A DNA stretch of 12,401 nt from Bacteroidales bacterium M7 (GTDB taxonomy: Bacteria > Bacteroidota > Bacteroidia > Bacteroidales > Muribaculaceae), in the NCBI GenBank assembly GCA_001689515.1, contig LUJR01000038.1, forward strand, positions 1 through 12,401. The letters are read 5' to 3'. This document shows positions 5,730 through 12,353 of this stretch, piece after piece. The notes under the pieces are model-generated. The model was not told the DNA's origin. It was given only the letters and a program-made list of their open reading frames with translations, and did not search any database. The position numbers and the translations under genes are program-made. Within the stretch, counting starts at the first letter, position 1. Each line of letters starts with the position of its first letter.

Positions 5730-8183
5730 ATGGCGTACTCAAATCAAATACGAGAAGAAGAATTGAAGAACAAAGTTGCATATGACTTTTTCTCTGCATA
5801 TGACACGACCCAAATTTTGGGCGACGTAGATTTTTGCGTAGCTGTCCCATCTGATGGCCCTCAATTATTTGAAACAGAATACTTACTTTGGGCTGAGGCA
5901 AAGAAAGGTATAAAAGCCAACATTGAAGAATCATTTGTACAACTGATAATCACCATTGGCAAGGCTCATACTTTTGAACACCATCTTCCTCCGCGTTTCC
6001 TTGGTGCTTTTGATGCCGAGAAGATTGCTTTCATCCCATATAATAATCTTTTGGAAATCTTTCACCAGAACGATTTCAACTGGAATGTTACGCCATCAGA
6101 TCACACTACAAAAGAGTTTGCCCTTATTCACAAGACAGTGGAAGACGTACTGTCACGACAAATTCTGACATTCAGCTATGACCGAGATAAAAAGGAACTT
6201 GATAAATTCATTAAGCATAATTTTATAGTCGGTAAATCAAACCTTTCCAAAATTCGCATCAGCAAAAACAATTTCGTCGCCATCTATCAGAAATGGCTTC
6301 GCGAAGTCAAACCGACCATCAGTGTCGACTGGGAAAAGGCAAAAAAACTTGGAATCATTGATGCGGATTTTTATCTTGCAGACATACTTTCCGAGCATAA
6401 CGTATCGTTGAAAGAAAAACTATTCGTTTTGTTGCGTGATACCTACTATGAGCTGGACAGGAAAAGAAACGATCTTGGTCTGTTCACATCCAGTACTGCT
6501 AACTTTACCGATGACCAAAAAGCCCATACTCAATTTTGGAATCGATATAACCGTCCTCCGAAGCGCGACTATTGGGATTATATCGTAGAACGAAGAGATT
6601 TGCTTGTACCTCCTGACGTAAGAGAGAGGAGGGGATCATTTTTCACCCCACAGAAATGGGTTGAGCTTTCGCAACAATATCTGGCGGATGAATTAGGAGA
6701 GGATTGGCAAGACGAATACTATATATGGGATTGTGCCGCTGGGACAGGAAATCTATTAAATGGGCTGACAAACAAATACCACATCTGGGCTTCAACTCTT
6801 GACAAGGCAGATGTGGATGTCATGAAAGAACGCATCAAGAACGGCAATGCCAATCTCCTTGATGAGCATGTATTTCAATTCGACTTCCTTAATGACTCCT
6901 TTGACAACCTGCCACCTCGGCTAAAAGAAATTATTGACAATGAGGAACTGCGCCAGAAGCTCGTCATATACATCAATCCGCCATACGCCGAAGCAGGAAA
7001 CAGCAAACAGCGGACCGGGACTGGAAAAAACAAATCTGGCGTTTCTTTCCAGAATTACGTGTATGATAAATATAAACCAATTATAGGGTCTGCGTGTCGT
7101 GAGATTTTCGCACAATTTCTGATAAGAATTTACCATGAAATCCCTTCTTCGGTGCTTGCAAATTTTTCAACTTTGAAAAATTTGCAAGCACCGAATTTCC
7201 GCGATTTCCGCGCTTCCTTCCGAGCGAAGCTCGGTCGATTTTTTTTAGTTCCAGCCGATACTTTTGACAACGTCAAAGGTCAGTTTCCAATTGGTTTTTT
7301 CATTTGGAAAACAGATGAATCTGAATTATTCACCGAAAAAGAGGGCGATATATATGATGCCGAAGGGATATTTTTACGCACAACATGTAAAAGTTCCTAT
7401 GCAAACGATGAGAATGTTATAATATGGCTGAGGAAATATTACTCTAAAGAAAAAGCCATCGCATACCTCCGCATGAATGGAACGAATGTTCAGAATAATA
7501 ATGGAATATATATTGCATCAGAACTTTCTCCTAACGATTTACACAATCATTTCTATACAAATATAACGAAGTCAAATCTTATGGAAATGTGTATGTATTT
7601 AGCAGTTCGTCACGCAATTCCAGCTACTTGGCAGAACGATAGAGACCAGTATCTCAGTCCTAATGAAGCTAAAATGGCCGAAGATATGGATTTTGCCAAT
7701 GATTGTTTTACTTTTAGCCTCTTTCATGGCCAAAACAGAGTAAGATCAAATAAAGGAACTAATTATTGGATTCCGTTTACGGAAGAAGAAGTCAGTGCAC
7801 GGGACTGTTTCAAGAGCCATTTCATGACAGATTTCATATCTGGAAAGGGACGGCCGAAGAAAGAGGCGGACCTGTTTTCAGATGACGGTGAAGACAATGG
7901 TCCCCTTGTTTTCTCCGCCGAGGCGCAAGCCGTTTTTGATGCCGCCAGGGAGCTGTGGCGCTACTATCATTCCCAGCCCGGCTCCAATCCCGATGCGTCG
8001 CTCTACGACATCAAGCTGCATTTTCAAGGAACCAAGACCATGAAAAACGGCAAAGTGCAGATGAAATCCGATAGTGATGACCCCACATACACCGAATTGA
8101 TTCGTAAGCTAAGAGAAAATTTGAAAATTCTCGCCGCAAAGATTGAACCCAAAGTCTACGAATACGGATTCCTAAAGCATTGA
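5730..8183 (+). CDS. Single-chain restriction-modification enzyme (Type IIG-like, N6-adenine methyltransferase)
   Basis: This 817-residue protein methylates adenine in a specific DNA site and probably also cuts unmodified DNA. The N-terminal region has a PD-(D/E)xK-like nuclease pattern: Asp in GDVDF (about residue 34), then E-A-K in LLWAEAKKG (about 56-58). The central methyltransferase domain has motif I DCAAGTGNLL (334-343) and catalytic NPPY (416-419), with FTPQKWVELS upstream as in gamma-class N6 enzymes. The C-terminal part should hold target recognition. ATG 5730 is chosen over GTG 5709, which would fall only a few bases after the predicted transcription start. It is monocistronic, with its own promoter and terminator. 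No separate specificity or endonuclease gene is nearby, supporting a self-contained enzyme. Recognition site unknown. The coding region contains a 22-bp hairpin and a T8 tract. Confidence 0.88.
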   Translation: MAYSNQIREEELKNKVAYDFFSAYDTTQILGDVDFCVAVPSDGPQLFETEYLLWAEAKKGIKANIEESFVQLIITIGKAHTFEHHLPPRFLGAFDAEKIAFIPYNNLLEIFHQNDFNWNVTPSDHTTKEFALIHKTVEDVLSRQILTFSYDRDKKELDKFIKHNFIVGKSNLSKIRISKNNFVAIYQKWLREVKPTISVDWEKAKKLGIIDADFYLADILSEHNVSLKEKLFVLLRDTYYELDRKRNDLGLFTSSTANFTDDQKAHTQFWNRYNRPPKRDYWDYIVERRDLLVPPDVRERRGSFFTPQKWVELSQQYLADELGEDWQDEYYIWDCAAGTGNLLNGLTNKYHIWASTLDKADVDVMKERIKNGNANLLDEHVFQFDFLNDSFDNLPPRLKEIIDNEELRQKLVIYINPPYAEAGNSKQRTGTGKNKSGVSFQNYVYDKYKPIIGSACREIFAQFLIRIYHEIPSSVLANFSTLKNLQAPNFRDFRASFRAKLGRFFLVPADTFDNVKGQFPIGFFIWKTDESELFTEKEGDIYDAEGIFLRTTCKSSYANDENVIIWLRKYYSKEKAIAYLRMNGTNVQNNNGIYIASELSPNDLHNHFYTNITKSNLMEMCMYLAVRHAIPATWQNDRDQYLSPNEAKMAEDMDFANDCFTFSLFHGQNRVRSNKGTNYWIPFTEEEVSARDCFKSHFMTDFISGKGRPKKEADLFSDDGEDNGPLVFSAEAQAVFDAARELWRYYHSQPGSNPDASLYDIKLHFQGTKTMKNGKVQMKSDSDDPTYTELIRKLRENLKILAAKIEPKVYEYGFLKH
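7148..7195. repeat. Perfect 22-bp inverted repeat inside the methyltransferase gene
   Basis: Positions 7148-7169 pair without mismatch with 7174-7195 around a 4-base loop (ACTT). It lies in frame, just after the NPPY motif region, encoding the stretch around NFSTLKNLQAPNF, which reads as normal family sequence. Such a long perfect stem is exceptional inside a gene and would fold strongly in mRNA or as a cruciform. Confidence 0.9.
7220..7246 (+). other. Intragenic terminator-like hairpin with T8 tract
   Basis: A 6-bp GC-rich stem (ccgagc 7220-7225, gctcgg 7229-7234; loop GAA) is followed four bases later by eight consecutive T (7239-7246). It sits 25 bases after the 22-bp inverted repeat. It could attenuate transcription of the restriction gene. 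A T8 run is also a plausible slippage site, although the frame is open here. Confidence 0.55.
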
Positions 8184-8232
8184 ATTTATACTGAAGTCAG
8201 CTTGACTTAAGATCATCATAGCTATCAACGAT

Positions 8233-8269
8233 AAATGTCACTGTAAACCTTATGACAGTGACATTTTTT
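8233..8269 (+). terminator. Terminator of the restriction-modification gene
   Basis: A perfect 12-bp stem (aaatgtcactgt 8233-8244 with acagtgacattt 8255-8266) around a 10-base loop is followed by further T to 8269, making a run of six. It lies 50 bases after the stop codon. A small inverted repeat, aagtca-gct-tgactt, just after the stop may add to the structure. Confidence 0.88.
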
Positions 8270-8309
8270 ATGTATATCTGAGAACTGTCGAAACGTGATA
8301 CAAAAGTTA

Positions 8310-8326
8310 AAACAATAGTATTGTTT
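8310..8326. other. 17-bp palindrome in the intergenic region
   Basis: AAACAATA-G-TATTGTTT is a perfect inverted repeat with 8-bp arms and one central base. Its size and symmetry are those of a dimeric-repressor operator, but no promoter box was matched with confidence around it (TATTGTTT is only a partial -7 fit). Confidence 0.4.
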
Positions 8327-8406
8327 AAAGCCACTACTTTCGCACCGCGAAGCACCGCGTGAAAGATTGTCTTTTTCGGGGGAAGTAGGTCAAAATCAAC
8401 CTGCTA

Positions 8407-8646
8407 ATGCCGAAGGGGCTATTCTTTCACATGAAAGAAAGAAAATTTAGTCGACTGAGCATTTATCGCAGGTTGCAACCCTCCACGGAGTGGCTTACAA
8501 GAGTTTTGACATGGGACGCACAAAATGGCTCCGTACTTTCAATGCTACTGGTAAATCTTATCATTGATTTCGGAGACTGGGGTCAAATGTGTAAGGATTT
8601 AATGATTGCAATTCTGGAATATTATGGCTATATCATGCCAGCCTAA
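8407..8646 (+). CDS. Unrecognised 79-residue ORF
   Basis: An open frame of 80 codons beginning MPKGLFFHMKERKF, with a basic N-terminal third and a hydrophobic stretch around SVLSMLLVNLIIDFG. No family is recognised, and no matching promoter was found. A near-perfect palindrome (ctttca-ca-tgaaag, 8424-8437) lies inside its first codons. It could be a small accessory-region gene, a fragment of a lost gene or a chance frame. Apart from this ORF, the region between 8270 and 8759 holds a 17-bp palindrome (8310-8326) and nothing else that I can name. Confidence 0.25.
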   Translation: MPKGLFFHMKERKFSRLSIYRRLQPSTEWLTRVLTWDAQNGSVLSMLLVNLIIDFGDWGQMCKDLMIAILEYYGYIMPA

Positions 8647-8759
8647 TCACATATTCATCTGCTCATAATCAAGGCTATCGAATTTGTTTCATCTTTAATC
8701 ACATTGAATAATGTCCTAGTCTTCACTACCTGAGATTTTCAATAACCGCATGGACATTA

Positions 8760-8790
8760 AAAAGTAGTCAGCGAATCGCTGACTACTTTT
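8760..8790. terminator. Strong hairpin terminator, favouring the minus strand
   Basis: A perfect 14-bp stem (8760-8773 with 8777-8790) has a 3-base loop. On the minus strand it ends in five T, on the plus strand in four. It directly follows, on the minus strand, the tRNA-3'-like sequence at 8794-8808, so it may be the original terminator of that tRNA gene. Confidence 0.8.
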
Positions 8791-8793
8791 GTT

Positions 8794-8808
8794 GTGGTCC
8801 CACTTGGG
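8794..8808 (-). other. Possible tRNA 3'-end fragment (integration-site scar)
   Basis: On the minus strand the bases read CCCAAGTGGGACCAC: a T-stem 3' strand (CCAAG), a seven-base acceptor strand (TGGGACC), discriminator A and the start of CA. From memory this resembles the 3' end of a Bacteroidales tRNA-Met (CAU). The 5' part (acceptor, D-arm, anticodon and T-loop) is missing upstream, so it is not a gene. A terminator follows at once. A 3' fragment plus native terminator is what a tyrosine-recombinase element leaves at its far end. The match is short and from memory. Confidence 0.4.
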
Positions 8809-8970
8809 AAATCCATATTTCGGAATATCCTTGAAATCAAAGATTTACAATCTTCATTTGCATTAAGTCCAACATTCGCTCATAAGACCGCTTGCATCGC
8901 ATTTCCGCAAATTGCCTCGCGCGGTAGGGCTGATTGATGGTCACAGACAGGTTCTCTCGCCTTGTCTTCG

Positions 8971-8978
8971 CAAAGATA
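8971..8978 (-). promoter_or_regulatory. Possible minus-strand -7 promoter box
   Basis: TATCTTTG on the minus strand matches TAnnTTTG exactly, but no TTG lies at the right distance upstream. A transcript from here would run about 200 bases to the terminator at 8790-8760 and could encode a short peptide starting MRCKRSYERMLDLMQ (stop at 8837-8839). The region 8809-9001 otherwise shows nothing recognisable. Confidence 0.25.
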
Positions 8979-9001
8979 ACGATTATTTTCGAGAAATCGC
9001 A

Positions 9002-9031
9002 TTGCAGTTTGTGAAACTTTCACTAAATTTG
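9002..9031 (+). promoter_or_regulatory. Promoter and palindromic operator of the small regulator
   Basis: TTG (9002-9004) and TAAATTTG (9024-9031) are separated by 19 bases, a full consensus promoter. The spacer contains a perfect palindrome, GTGAAA-C-TTTCAC (9011-9023), placed so that a bound dimer would block RNA polymerase. The downstream Cro/C1-type protein is the obvious candidate to bind it. Confidence 0.72.
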
Positions 9032-9056
9032 CGAATAGATAACAAAATTTATTGAC

Positions 9057-9269
9057 ATGGAAACTGATATAAACCGCCTAAAAGTAGTTTTAGCAGAAAA
9101 GAAACGGACAAATAAATGGTTATGCGAGCAACTAAACGTCAATCCATCAACTGTTTCAAAATGGTGTACGAATAGCTCTCAGCCAGATTTACCCACTCTT
9201 GTTAAAATTGCCCGACTTTTAGAAGTTAATGTCGATGATTTGCTTAATAAATACATAATTGTGATCTGA
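9057..9269 (+). CDS. Cro/C1-type (XRE) helix-turn-helix regulator
   Basis: This 70-residue protein consists of almost nothing but one HTH_3 domain. Helices 2-3 are in the stretch NKWLCEQLNVNPSTVSKWCTN (about 19-39), followed by the typical QPDLPTLVKIARLLEVNVDDLL. Size and build resemble the controller (C) proteins of restriction-modification systems and small phage Cro repressors. An operator-like palindrome lies in its own promoter, so autoregulation is likely. It is followed after about 100 bases by the ATPase-DUF4435 gene, which has its own weaker promoter; it may control that gene or the defence region as a whole. The start ATG is the first in frame and lies about 20 bases after the predicted transcription start. 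Confidence 0.88.
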   Translation: METDINRLKVVLAEKKRTNKWLCEQLNVNPSTVSKWCTNSSQPDLPTLVKIARLLEVNVDDLLNKYIIVI

Positions 9270-9292
9270 AAGTTTAGTAATATTAGGAAGAG

Positions 9293-9324
9293 TTGTTACA
9301 AGCTCAATTGAATTGTATGTTTTG
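9293..9324 (+). promoter_or_regulatory. Probable promoter of the ATPase-DUF4435 gene
   Basis: TTG (9293-9295) is followed after 20 bases by TATGTTTTG (9316-9324), one base off the TAnnTTTG consensus. Transcription would start roughly 40 bases before ATG 9371. Read-through from the small regulator gene is also possible, since no terminator is visible between them. Confidence 0.45.
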
Positions 9325-9370
9325 ATAGAATGGTTTTGTAGTGTGTTTAATGACTCTAATAACGTAATTG

Positions 9371-11287
9371 ATGACTAAACAAGAGCTTAAGAATTTTTTT
9401 AATCAGATTATAGAAACTCTTGACGAATTCATTGGGATTTGCAAATCTGATATCGAAATAAATGAAGTTGTTGATATTGACAAAGCAACTTCAAACATCG
9501 AAATTATAAAACTATGGATGGGGGACGTTCAGAATGATATTGATTCTGATGCTATTCCGGTGTCTTTTTATGAAACATTAAAACATGATGTAGAACGAAA
9601 TATTCCAACCAAGTATTACACCACATTTAGACCTAACGAATCAAAGATTGTATCATATAAATCTATTTCCAATCAACTTTCAGGTATAAATAAACTTAAA
9701 GAAGTTTACTCGTTTTATAAGGCTTTAGGTTTTGCGCAACAGAATACTGTGCTGGTTGGTGCTAATGGTTGTGGAAAAACATCTTTGGCTAATCTTTTGC
9801 AACAAACGCTTAATATTTCTGATGGGGTAGTAATCCCTGCTCAAAAATTATTAATTTTCCCATCTTTTTCCAATACGCCGAATTATAATAAGGCTGAAAC
9901 TCATTTCAAGCAGTATCAAAAAGAGATTTTAAATGATAAGATAACTTATGATGCAAAAGAAATGGATGACTTTAATTATTCTATTGCCAAAAAATATGGC
10001 TCTGAAATGGTTAAGGTCATGGGGCTTTTGCTAGGTCAGAGACAATTATGTATAAATAAGACTGCACGAATATGTATAAATAAGACTGCACGAAGATTTC
10101 AGAATGACGAAAGTGTTGCTAAAAATGACTTTAAAGGAATCTTGGATGAGGTTATTGATATATGGAATAATCTTATTCAACATAGGACTTTATTTTGTAA
10201 TGATTCAAACGAATTAAAGATACGCTTCAAATCTACAGAGTATGACGCTCACGAAATGAGTGATGGAGAACGTGTAATAATATATTTATCGGGAAGAGTA
10301 CTTCTCGCGCCTAAGGATAGTATAATTATTGTTGATGAGCCAGAACTGCATCTTCATAAATCAATAGCGAACAAACTTTGGGATTTATTAGAAAATAAAC
10401 GACACGATTGCCGGTTTATTTACTTTACACATGACTTGGATTTTGCAATTTCTCGAGATTGTCAAAAAGGGTGGATTAGAAGTTTCCAATACCCTAATGG
10501 CTGGCAAGTTGAATTAATTGCAAAAAATGAGATTCCTGAAGAACTGCTCCTTAAATTGTTAGGCAGCAGGAAACCGGTTTTGTTCTGCGAAGGGAAACAT
10601 GGAAGTATTGATCGACAAGTGTTTGAGATTCTCTATCCGCAATATACAATTCAATCTGTTGATTCTTGCAAGAATGTCATAAATTATACCCGTGCTTTTA
10701 ATAAACTTCCAAACATATATTGCAAAGCATTAGGAATCATTGATAAAGATTTTAGAACAGATGAACAGATTGAAAGCCTATCGAAAGATTGTATATATTC
10801 TTATGACGTAGCTGAGATAGAAAATCTTTTCCTTTCAGAAGATTTCATAACAGAATACGCAACTTTAAAACATGAGAAGATTAATTTACAAGAGATTAAA
10901 GATAAAATCATAGCTGAATTTTCACATATTGTTGAATCTCAGATTTCATTCTTTATATCTGCCTATATTAACTATACTTTTACAGAGAGTCATGTTAAAC
11001 AGGCAAATACTAAAGATAAAATCATTGCTAATTACGAGAATTTTATATCAAAAATTGATATAAATAAACTGTATGCAGATCGTCAAACGATTATACAAGA
11101 AATTATAAGTTCTAAGAATTATGCGCAACTTATAACAATAGTTAATAACAAAGGGTTATTAAAGATAGTTGCAGCATCATTCGGACTTAAAGGACGAGAT
11201 GAGTATATCAGTCGAGCATTAGATTTATTAGAATTTAGTCCTAATGCTCAATCTCTTCTCAAAAAATACTTACCGCCACAATTGTAG
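9371..11287 (+). CDS. AAA/ABC-type ATPase fused to a DUF4435 (TOPRIM-like) domain; fused PARIS (AriA-AriB)-like defence protein
   Basis: This 638-residue protein joins an ABC-like ATPase (about 90-385) to a DUF4435-type domain (about 400-638). ATPase motifs: Walker A GANGCGKTS (130-138), signature-like MSDGER (296-301), Walker B SIIIVDEPE (317-325) and H-loop THD (353-355). The second half has the TOPRIM-like pattern CEGK (E407), IIDKDF (D458, D460) and an EIENLF segment (482-487). In PARIS systems AriA is such an ATPase and AriB a DUF4435 nuclease. Fused versions are known; they sense phage anti-restriction proteins and trigger cell death. At 638 residues it is short for AriA plus AriB, so an unclassified relative is possible. 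ATG 9371 is chosen over TTG 9368. A 24-bp tandem duplication adds eight residues (about 226-241). AT-rich, consistent with transfer. Confidence 0.8.
   Translation: MTKQELKNFFNQIIETLDEFIGICKSDIEINEVVDIDKATSNIEIIKLWMGDVQNDIDSDAIPVSFYETLKHDVERNIPTKYYTTFRPNESKIVSYKSISNQLSGINKLKEVYSFYKALGFAQQNTVLVGANGCGKTSLANLLQQTLNISDGVVIPAQKLLIFPSFSNTPNYNKAETHFKQYQKEILNDKITYDAKEMDDFNYSIAKKYGSEMVKVMGLLLGQRQLCINKTARICINKTARRFQNDESVAKNDFKGILDEVIDIWNNLIQHRTLFCNDSNELKIRFKSTEYDAHEMSDGERVIIYLSGRVLLAPKDSIIIVDEPELHLHKSIANKLWDLLENKRHDCRFIYFTHDLDFAISRDCQKGWIRSFQYPNGWQVELIAKNEIPEELLLKLLGSRKPVLFCEGKHGSIDRQVFEILYPQYTIQSVDSCKNVINYTRAFNKLPNIYCKALGIIDKDFRTDEQIESLSKDCIYSYDVAEIENLFLSEDFITEYATLKHEKINLQEIKDKIIAEFSHIVESQISFFISAYINYTFTESHVKQANTKDKIIANYENFISKIDINKLYADRQTIIQEIISSKNYAQLITIVNNKGLLKIVAASFGLKGRDEYISRALDLLEFSPNAQSLLKKYLPPQL
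10047..10094 (+). repeat. Perfect 24-bp tandem duplication in the ATPase gene
   Basis: Two identical adjacent 24-base units (10047-10070 and 10071-10094) keep the frame and encode CINKTARI then CINKTARR. It lies between Walker A and the signature motif. Absence of any mismatch suggests a recent duplication that could expand or contract. Confidence 0.95.
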
Positions 11288-11459
11288 GACAATATGGACA
11301 TTGAACAAAATTATTCCGTAAATCATTACCTTGTATCAATGTGGTTTATTTTGTATATATAAGAGCGTTCCCAGCACTGAAGATAAACCGTGTTCTCTCA
11401 TATCTAAACGATTGAAATAGTATTATTTTTCATTGTCCGTCATATTGCAAATCCGTTTT

Positions 11460-12353
11460 ATGGAAGAATCAGCAAAATCACATAAGAAGTCTATTCGGTT
11501 CTTTAACGACCGGGAGGTGCGGGCCGTATGGGATGACGAGAACAACTGCTGGTGGTTTTCGGCGACAGACATTGTCAGCGCTATCAACAATGAGCCGGAT
11601 TATGTCAAGGCCGGAAACTATTGGAGATGGCTTAAACGCAAATTGCTGAAAGAAGGCGTTGAAGTCGTGAGTGGCACTCACAAGTTCAAATTTGAGGCTC
11701 CTGACGGAAAACTACGTATAGCGGATGTGCTTAACAGCGAAGGCGTTTCATTATTGGCCAAACATTATCCTAACAACCGTGCAAATGAATTTCTTGATTG
11801 GTTCACTTATAGTGACAATACTTTAGACGGGCAAAGCCGTAAGAAAGCATATCAGTTGTATGAGAGCGGTCTGTTACAACGATTGGAGCCGGGCAGCATA
11901 AAATGTCTGCAACAGATACATGCTTATATATTCGGTGGTCTGTATGGTTTTGCCGGGCAGATTCGCACAAAGAACATATCTAAAGGAGGCTTTACCTTTG
12001 CCAACTGTATGCACTTCCCCGAAACGCTACTTACTATCGAAAGAATGCCGGAAACAACATTCGATGAAATTATTGATAAGTATGTCGAGATGAATGTAGC
12101 ACACCCATTCATGGAAGGCAATGGGCGGAGCACTCGCATTTGGCTTGATATAATGCTCAAACGTTCATTGAAACGTTGTGTTGATTGGAGTCAAATAGAC
12201 AAAAACGAATACCTATCGGCTATGCGTGAAAGCGTTGCCGAAAGTTCTCATATTAAAAATCTAATCAAGACTGCATTGACAACAAGAATCAATGACCGCG
12301 AAATGTTCATGAAAGGCATTGACTATTCATATTATTATGAGCAAAACGACTGA
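11460..12353 (+). CDS. Fic-family protein with N-terminal Bro-N-like domain
   Basis: This 297-residue protein is predicted to transfer AMP or another nucleotide part to a target protein. Residues about 11-115 (IRFFNDREVRAVWDD, WWFSATDIVSAI, then LNSEGVSLLAKHYPN) resemble the Bro-N/ANT domain of phage antirepressors. The Fic domain (about 125-297) contains the catalytic loop HPFMEGNGRSTR (215-226), with His215, the GNGR anion-binding turn and Arg226; Glu219 replaces the usual Asp but is an accepted variant. The flap is probably KGGFTFANCMHFP (175-187). The C-terminus SYYYEQ (290-295) resembles the inhibitory S-x-x-x-E-(G/N) motif of class III Fic proteins, with Gln in the last place, so activity may be self-restrained. 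ATG 11460 is preferred to TTG 11433. Likely roles are cell arrest or defence, inferred from neighbours. Confidence 0.88.
   Translation: MEESAKSHKKSIRFFNDREVRAVWDDENNCWWFSATDIVSAINNEPDYVKAGNYWRWLKRKLLKEGVEVVSGTHKFKFEAPDGKLRIADVLNSEGVSLLAKHYPNNRANEFLDWFTYSDNTLDGQSRKKAYQLYESGLLQRLEPGSIKCLQQIHAYIFGGLYGFAGQIRTKNISKGGFTFANCMHFPETLLTIERMPETTFDEIIDKYVEMNVAHPFMEGNGRSTRIWLDIMLKRSLKRCVDWSQIDKNEYLSAMRESVAESSHIKNLIKTALTTRINDREMFMKGIDYSYYYEQND

Noticed and set aside
8794..8870. Complete tRNA gene on the minus strand
   Set aside because: Only the 3' T-stem/acceptor portion matches; no T-loop TTCRA, anticodon arm, D-arm or 5' acceptor strand can be found upstream.
11288..11459. Promoter or terminator between the ATPase and Fic genes
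   Set aside because: Boxes such as TATTTTG near 11350 lack a correctly spaced TTG, and no clear hairpin with a T run was found, so neither is called.
9057..12353. Classical toxin-antitoxin reading of the XRE regulator with the Fic protein
   Set aside because: They are separated by the 1.9-kb ATPase gene, and the regulator lacks an antitoxin-like tail; proximity alone does not support a pair.
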